A stretch of DNA of 27,865 nucleotides from an uncultured Eubacteriales bacterium (GTDB lineage Bacteria; Bacillota; Clostridia; Oscillospirales; Oscillospiraceae), in the NCBI GenBank assembly GCA_902475435.1, contig CABRZL010000021.1:1-27865 (forward strand), given 5' to 3'. The position numbers were made by a program, and so were the translations under genes. The notes under the pieces were generated by a model, which was given only the letters and a program-made list of their open reading frames with translations, was not told the DNA's origin and made no database searches. This document shows, piece after piece, positions 23,167-27,865 of the stretch. Positions within the stretch are counted from its first letter, which is position 1, and each line of letters opens with the position of its first letter.

Positions 23167-24690
23167 TTATGGTGCTGTGACCGTTTCTCCGGCGTAAACC
23201 TGTGCAATCAGGCTTTTCGCCGTCTCCACCGTGGATTCATCCGGCACCATCACATAGGCATATTGGCTCATGGAATATGGGATCTGGCTGTCGCCTGTTC
23301 CGTCCACACTGTAGCTGACAATATTCCATTCGCCGCCCTGATCCAGCTGTTCCCGGACCAACGTGCTGATGGTATCGTACGGTACGCTGGTTTCAAAACT
23401 TCCCTCCAGCGCACTGAGCACAGTCGTATAATTCATCAGGAGCTGCGGCGACAGGGCCTTGTTGATGACCCCCCTGATCAGCGCCAGCTGATTTCTGCCC
23501 CGCTGCCGGTCACCGGAGGCGAAGGCGTAACGCTCCCGGACGAATTCCAGCGCGGCCTTGCCGTCCAGCTCGTTGGATCCCTCTGCAAAGGTGTAGTTAT
23601 CCGTACTGAAAGCCACCTCTGAGTTCACAGTCACGCCGCCCAGCGCATCAATGATCTCTACAAATCCGCCAAAGTTCACCCGGAAATAGTAGTCCACGTT
23701 CACGTTGTACAGCATCGCCAAGGTATCCATGCAGACGTTGACACCGTAAATTCCCGCGTGGGTCAGCTTATCCTTGGCTCCGTTGGAAATGGAGAGCGGC
23801 ACATAATAATCTCTGGGGGTTGAAATCAGCACCACCTGCTTGGTGGCCGTATTGATGGAAGCCAAGATATTCACATCGCTGCGGCTCTTCTCCGTGAGTT
23901 CCCCTCTGGTATCGATACCGCTGATAAACACAGTGAAAATCATGCCGTCCTGCTGCTGTCCTTCCGTCTCTTCCGTGACGCCCGTCAGACGATCCTCCGG
24001 AACCTCCGAAGGAGTTACCGTCTCCTCCACCTCGCGCTCCACGTAGGTCATCTGTACCTCGCGGATCCTGGACTCGGCATCCTCATAGCCTTCCATCTCC
24101 TGCAGCAGTCCAATATAGGCGCTGTTCACAATAATGGCATCCACTTCAGAGGAGAACAGCCCATCCATCAGTTGCGGCAGTCCGTCGTATGTCTGCGTGT
24201 TCAGCGTAATCCCGAATTCCTCATTGATCTGTGCAATCGCCTCGTCGGTATTCTCCCGGTCCTGCTCCGCCAGAATCCCATAGGTATAACTGGCTGCCAC
24301 CGATGAAAAATCATTGGCATCGTCGGCCCGCACATAAATGCCCACTGCAGCTGTCTCGGTCCGGACGGTTGTGATATTTTTCACGGTGCTCACAGTCCTG
24401 AACACATAACTCGTGCCAATCCCAAACACCACACACATCAGCACACTCAGGACGATGCCCGTTATGTATCGTCCCCGATACCGCGACTTCCATGTCAGCA
24501 GCCCCACCAGCACTACAATCAGCACCAGTGCCAGGATAATCACTGCGATCAGTTTTCCCGGAAGCATCTGCGTGGAAATGACGGAAATTGCAAAAATAAA
24601 CGCCAAAAATGCGCACAGCAGTGTGGCTACTTTACCCACGAACCAGTCTACACTTCGCGGGTGTCTTCGTCTTCTTCGATTGTTTTGCAT
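23167..24690 (-). CDS. LytR-CpsA-Psr (LCP) family protein
   Basis: 507 residues from the ATG complementary to 24688-24690; a GTG three codons upstream is an alternative and neither has a strong ribosome site. A basic N terminus (NNRRRRRHPR) is followed by three hydrophobic helices (about 15-100). An extracellular region of about 130 residues (115-240) resembles part of a periplasmic binding fold, then the LCP domain follows (about 250-430: FISGIDTR, SDVNILASIN, the pyrophosphate-site Arg in STPRDYYV near 293, and RERYAFASGDRQRGRNQ). LCP enzymes transfer polyprenyl-diphosphate-linked glycans such as teichoic acid or capsule onto peptidoglycan. Placement beside sugar dehydratase, flippase and acyltransferase genes supports capsule or exopolysaccharide attachment. 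The three-helix N terminus is more than the single anchor of typical LCP proteins. Confidence 0.9.
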   Translation of the reverse strand: MQNNRRRRRHPRSVDWFVGKVATLLCAFLAFIFAISVISTQMLPGKLIAVIILALVLIVVLVGLLTWKSRYRGRYITGIVLSVLMCVVFGIGTSYVFRTVSTVKNITTVRTETAAVGIYVRADDANDFSSVAASYTYGILAEQDRENTDEAIAQINEEFGITLNTQTYDGLPQLMDGLFSSEVDAIIVNSAYIGLLQEMEGYEDAESRIREVQMTYVEREVEETVTPSEVPEDRLTGVTEETEGQQQDGMIFTVFISGIDTRGELTEKSRSDVNILASINTATKQVVLISTPRDYYVPLSISNGAKDKLTHAGIYGVNVCMDTLAMLYNVNVDYYFRVNFGGFVEIIDALGGVTVNSEVAFSTDNYTFAEGSNELDGKAALEFVRERYAFASGDRQRGRNQLALIRGVINKALSPQLLMNYTTVLSALEGSFETSVPYDTISTLVREQLDQGGEWNIVSYSVDGTGDSQIPYSMSQYAYVMVPDESTVETAKSLIAQVYAGETVTAP

Positions 24691-24699
24691 AGAAATCAC

Positions 24700-25024
24700 T
24701 CATTTCTATTGAAATTGGCTTAGGCCAATACCTGTCTACAGGTTCCAGCATAGTATTCCCTTGAAACTAGACGTTGCAGGCCCTTAAAAGTCTGTATATA
24801 CCTATTTTCCCGTTGGCTGAAAGGCTAAGCCGCTATGCAATTCAAAAATACATAGAGAAATTATAATACATGAAACGGCAAATTGCAACCATATCAGCTA
24901 TACATTGACAATACAAACAGATTCAGATAGACGACTCTCTTCTATTATACAGTGTTTCTTCCGAATATCTGATAATGGAACAGCTCAACCCCAGCGAACA
25001 CAAAAATTAAGGTAAATGGCCAAA
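24700..25024. other. Intergenic region between the LCP and acyltransferase genes
   Basis: No gene is seen in these 325 bases. The region is AT-rich. On the minus strand it holds the LCP promoter (24860-24888) and a ~160-base leader with short hairpins, including CCTGT/ACAGG and TTGGC/GCCAA near 24715-24740. A second TATAAT (plus 24944-24949, minus orientation) has no good -35. No clear terminator is seen after the acyltransferase stop. Confidence 0.6.
24860..24888 (-). promoter_or_regulatory. Promoter of the LCP gene
   Basis: On the minus strand, -35 TTGCAA (plus 24883-24888) and a consensus -10 TATAAT (plus 24860-24865) have a 17-base spacer. Transcription would begin near 24853, leaving an unusually long leader of about 160 bases. 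Confidence 0.65.
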
Positions 25025-25630
25025 CTACACACTTTTTTCATCTATTCCATCTCTTGGAAGGTCTCGTAGTTTCCGAGCAGGATTGCCAACTAGTATACAA
25101 TTACCTTCCGGAAAGCTCTTGGTCACAACGGCACCGGCCCCGACAACTGTTCCATCACCAAGCGTGACTCCGGGTAAAACAACGCTGTTCATTCCCAACC
25201 AGCACCCCTTGCCGAGAGTAATCGGTTTGGGCAGCTCATGGGCATCCAAATTCCCCACCACATGGTTGGAAGTAATGAGGCCCACATTCGGAGCAATATA
25301 GGTACCTTTTCCAATGGTAATTGTGCCAATAGCCTGATAATATATTCCACTTGACTGAAAGTTATTCAGGTCGTCTGGGTCAAACTGAATATTCTCCGGC
25401 AGGACCATGCTAATTTTAGGGGATACCGGAAAGCGTGCCTCCATATTCATGCGCAGCAAAATTCGAGCCACAGCATCGTGTGTGACCCAAACCCAGCCAC
25501 TGGCACACAGCCCATGAAGTTTACCTTCAAACCAGCGTCCTGTCAAATACTTCTTATTATAAAAAACAGTGCAAACAAATGACCCCAAAAGAAAAACCAA
25601 CAACCTTTCAGTTCTTTTTTGACATAGCAA
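25025..25630 (-). CDS. Left-handed beta-helix (hexapeptide repeat) acyltransferase
   Basis: About 201 residues if translation begins at the TTG complementary to 25628-25630, 8 bases after the flippase stop; the start is uncertain. A hydrophobic segment (ERLLVFLLGSFVCTVFY) near the N terminus suggests membrane association. The C-terminal ~100 residues show hexapeptide repeats (IGKGTYIAPNVGLI, LGKGCWLGMNSVVLPGVTLGDGTVVGAGAVV, ILVGNPARKLRDL) and a candidate catalytic His in ITSNHVVGN. Relatives acetylate sugars in surface polysaccharides. The nearest ATG lies in another frame (ATGTCA then six A) and stops after five codons, so a frameshift or sequence error at the A-run may hide the true start. 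Co-transcription with the flippase is likely. Confidence 0.78.
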   Translation of the reverse strand: MLCQKRTERLLVFLLGSFVCTVFYNKKYLTGRWFEGKLHGLCASGWVWVTHDAVARILLRMNMEARFPVSPKISMVLPENIQFDPDDLNNFQSSGIYYQAIGTITIGKGTYIAPNVGLITSNHVVGNLDAHELPKPITLGKGCWLGMNSVVLPGVTLGDGTVVGAGAVVTKSFPEGNCILVGNPARKLRDLPRDGIDEKSV

Positions 25631-25638
25631 GCATTCCG

Positions 25639-27117
25639 TCAGTTTTTTCCAGCATTCAGGTTTCGCCACGCCCGCAAAGCCGGCTTCCGCATCAAGGCAG
25701 CATATAAAATGGCCCACACGGCGCCCAGTACCAGTGACTCAACAAGACTTCCCACTATTTGTTCCAGCGGCAGAACCTGCTTCAGCATAGCAAAGCAACA
25801 GGCCAGCAAGATATTGACCAAGCTGATCTTGGCAAGGTTCTTCCAGGGAAATACCTTACGAAAGGGAACCCCTACCTCCTTGGCAGTAAGCACCAATTGT
25901 CCAATATTAATAATACTTATGGATAAAAATGTAGCAACAGCTGGACCAATCATTCCCATTGCCCAGTATAACACCGGATTTAGTATGATGTTGAATACCA
26001 GGGACGCAATACTACAAAGAAAAATGAGGCGGCTTTTTCCCATCGCGTTCAAAATGATGCCGAAATAGGTGCATCGAAGAAGCAGAACCAAGGTGTAGAC
26101 TCGAAAAACGGAAAGGCCGGAAAGGTATTTCTCAGAATACAGCAGCGACATGACATCCGGTGCATACGTAAAAACACCGGCCACAAAGAGACAAATACAC
26201 AGAAAAGAAAGCTCCACAGCATTTCCCCACAAGGAAACTGCCTCCTTCCCTTCCCCTTTTTTGAGCATCTTGGCCAATTGAGGCAACAAAACTGCTGTGA
26301 TGGATGTGGCAATGATAGTCAATGGAAGTTCTTTGGAAGCGTTAGTGTATACGGCAAGATCCTCCGTCGACATCAGCCGACCAATTAGCAGTTTGTCAAT
26401 CTCAATATTCAGAGTTCCCACAACACTTGCAAGGCCCAGCGGAATGGAAAAAACAAAAATTTCCCGAATCATCTTCTTGTCGAAGGAGAACCTTAGCCCA
26501 CCGCCCAGCCAAGCAGCGATCAGATAAACAGAGATTCCAAAAGCAGCACAAACCGCCATATACAATTGCATATATGCAGAAAATCCCAGTCCCAGCCATT
26601 GAATCACAACTACGGTTCCTAAGAGGCACAGACTGTTGATCAGGCGATACGCCATCAGAAACCTGGTACGCTGATAGACTACCAGAACATTCTCCACACT
26701 GGAAGAGATTACACTGGACCAAGGATACAATGCAAGAAAATAAATAAACCCTCGAATCGTTTGGTTATCAAAATATGCCTCGATCAAGGGCACCGCAAGT
26801 ACAAGTGCACCACCCATGACAACACTAAGTATCGTGCTGAGGGTATAGTAAACGGACAAAAACTTCCGTCGCTGTTCCTGAGTTTCCGCTCTGGCCAGAA
26901 AATAGTTGATGCTATTTGGCAGCCCCAGCATAAACAGAGAGGATACCAGGTTCACCACCAACAGAAGTTGGGAGTACGTACCATACTCTGTAAATGTCCG
27001 GAAACGAGAAAGCAGCATCGTTGTGAGCATGGATATACACAAAGAGATGACCTTAGAAACCGTCAAATGAACCGCATTCATTCCAATTGAGTGTGATTTT
27101 GAGGCAGGATGTTTCAC
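25639..27117 (-). CDS. Wzx-type oligosaccharide flippase (polysaccharide biosynthesis MATE-like family)
   Basis: 492 residues; GTG start with GAAGGAGGAAATC upstream. Strongly hydrophobic, with about 12-14 membrane helices spread along the whole length and charged residues between them (for example FDKKMIREIFVFSIPLGLASVVG). Features such as RFRTFTEYGTYSQLLLVVN near the N terminus and ISIINIGQLVLTAKEVGVPFRKVFPW near the C terminus are typical of the polysaccharide_synt family (MOP superfamily). It is expected to flip undecaprenyl-linked repeat units across the membrane for capsule or exopolysaccharide assembly. It is followed by the acyltransferase, so the pair is probably an operon. Base composition is lower in GC than the island upstream. 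Confidence 0.9.
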   Translation of the reverse strand: MKHPASKSHSIGMNAVHLTVSKVISLCISMLTTMLLSRFRTFTEYGTYSQLLLVVNLVSSLFMLGLPNSINYFLARAETQEQRRKFLSVYYTLSTILSVVMGGALVLAVPLIEAYFDNQTIRGFIYFLALYPWSSVISSSVENVLVVYQRTRFLMAYRLINSLCLLGTVVVIQWLGLGFSAYMQLYMAVCAAFGISVYLIAAWLGGGLRFSFDKKMIREIFVFSIPLGLASVVGTLNIEIDKLLIGRLMSTEDLAVYTNASKELPLTIIATSITAVLLPQLAKMLKKGEGKEAVSLWGNAVELSFLCICLFVAGVFTYAPDVMSLLYSEKYLSGLSVFRVYTLVLLLRCTYFGIILNAMGKSRLIFLCSIASLVFNIILNPVLYWAMGMIGPAVATFLSISIINIGQLVLTAKEVGVPFRKVFPWKNLAKISLVNILLACCFAMLKQVLPLEQIVGSLVESLVLGAVWAILYAALMRKPALRAWRNLNAGKN

Positions 27118-27221
27118 GATTTGATTTCCTCCTTCGTTTAAAATCTGAAAAGAGCGGCTCCTGTGGCACGCTATACTAAATAAAGCAGTTTTCTGCCGTC
27201 CTAAGGTACGATGTATCTATA

Positions 27222-27865
27222 TCAGTTTAAAGGAATCTGAATCATTTCTATATCATCAAAAACATATAACGACCCAGTAACCGGGTCTTCTGTAAGATGG
27301 GTCAAAAATGTAAAGCCATCTGCAATCGTTTTGGTTTGAAGTGTATTTGAATCAATAGACAGAACTGCCGTATCACTGATACCTAAAAGTCTACCTTCTG
27401 TAGTGGTTATTATCTCCTTAATCCCAGAATTCAGGTTAGTTTCTAATGCCTGACCAGTTTCTGCATCAAAAGACAGCAAGTGTGACGCTTGCGTTACACA
27501 ATATACACGCCCTTGCTGTTCTGCAATGGATGGAATTTTTTTGCTCTCTTCGTCAGGGATAATGTCCAGCAAAATCTTCTCATGCTCAATATCCCAAAGA
27601 ATCAAGTGAGACGGTTCATCCAAACAGATCGGCGAGGTGTTTTCGCCATAAGGAGAAGTCCCCAGCCATACATTCTTTGGATTTGCAACACTGCATTTTA
27701 CAGATTGAATGGTATGGCTCGGTACCACATTGAAATCGGTGTACAAGAGGACATCTGCTTCCAAATCATATACAGAAACTGCTCCGCCAAATTGTCCATA
27801 CATCGGTCCGGAACCGACCACCAGATAACGGCCATCAGCGGTCACCTCCATCTGGGAAGGCCGAC
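27222..27865 (-). CDS. Beta-propeller (WD40/YVTN-like) protein, truncated by the window end
   Basis: The frame stays open to the last base of the window, so the N-terminal part is missing; about 214 residues are visible. Repeated blocks of the type DGRYLVVGSGP...GGAVSVYDLE, DEPSHLILWDIE, QASHLLSFDAETG, TEGRLLGISDTAVLSIDSNT and DPVTGSLYVFDDIE are blades of a WD40/YVTN-like propeller. No catalytic motif is visible. Position next to flippase and acyltransferase genes suggests a surface or polysaccharide-related role, but this is weak. A short hairpin, GCAG-TTTT-CTGC (27185-27196), with a T-rich flank on the minus strand, may be its terminator. The gene is clearly AT-richer than those at 2.4-21 kb. 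Confidence 0.7.
   Translation of the reverse strand, partial: RPSQMEVTADGRYLVVGSGPMYGQFGGAVSVYDLEADVLLYTDFNVVPSHTIQSVKCSVANPKNVWLGTSPYGENTSPICLDEPSHLILWDIEHEKILLDIIPDEESKKIPSIAEQQGRVYCVTQASHLLSFDAETGQALETNLNSGIKEIITTTEGRLLGISDTAVLSIDSNTLQTKTIADGFTFLTHLTEDPVTGSLYVFDDIEMIQIPLN

Noticed and set aside
27118..27221. Promoter for the flippase gene
   Set aside because: AT-rich stretches are present but no -35/-10 pair with proper spacing stood out, so none is listed.

Overview
The window looks like a Gram-positive Clostridia chromosome, probably a gut Oscillospiraceae/Ruminococcaceae-type organism. This is an inference from strong AGGAGG-type ribosome binding sites, housekeeping-sigma promoters, lipobox lipoproteins, an LCP-family cell-wall protein, LplA-type solute-binding proteins and a GC-rich coding bias. 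The exact taxon cannot be read from the sequence. No tRNA, rRNA, CRISPR array, transposase or phage gene was seen.

Layout. (1) 1-2417: the 3' part of a phosphodiester glycosidase (NAGPA domain) gene, then a CNNM/CorC-type membrane protein; each ends at a clear terminator. (2) 2433-21076: an accessory island of 14 genes. It holds four paralogous LplA-like substrate-binding lipoproteins, three soluble AraC-type regulators, three tandem NTF2/SnoaL-like proteins, two paralogous BaiCD/2,4-dienoyl-CoA-reductase-type Fe-S flavoenzymes, and a small cupin with a collagen-like Gly-X-Pro tail. No ABC permease or ATPase is present in the window. (3) 21128-27865: a cell-surface polysaccharide region with a CapD/PglF-type nucleotide-sugar 4,6-dehydratase, an LCP-family protein, a left-handed beta-helix acyltransferase, a Wzx-type flippase and a truncated beta-propeller protein. 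The last three genes are visibly more AT-rich than the island.

How the island may work. Each AraC gene is divergent from a substrate-binding-protein unit: AraC1 from SBP1, AraC2 from the operon NTF2a-NTF2b-NTF2c-SBP2-ene-reductase 1, and AraC3 (itself followed by SBP4-ene-reductase 2) from SBP3-cupin. The same set of parts (AraC + SBP + Fe-S ene reductase) therefore appears twice, which suggests two related uptake/reduction modules for related small molecules. The enzyme set (flavin-dependent C=C reductases plus NTF2-fold proteins of the kind that act as dehydratases, isomerases or cyclases) resembles the logic of bile-acid, steroid, terpenoid or polyphenol conversion. It lacks the other bai genes and does not match any pathway I can name. 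The substrate is unknown.

Regulatory signals visible include several -35/-10 promoters with 17-18 bp spacers, a perfect 12-bp inverted repeat that covers the ribosome binding site of SBP4 and flanks its promoter -10, overlapping ATGA-type start/stop junctions between the NTF2 genes, and strong intrinsic terminators at 876, 2389, 5688, 13549, 21045 and 23111.
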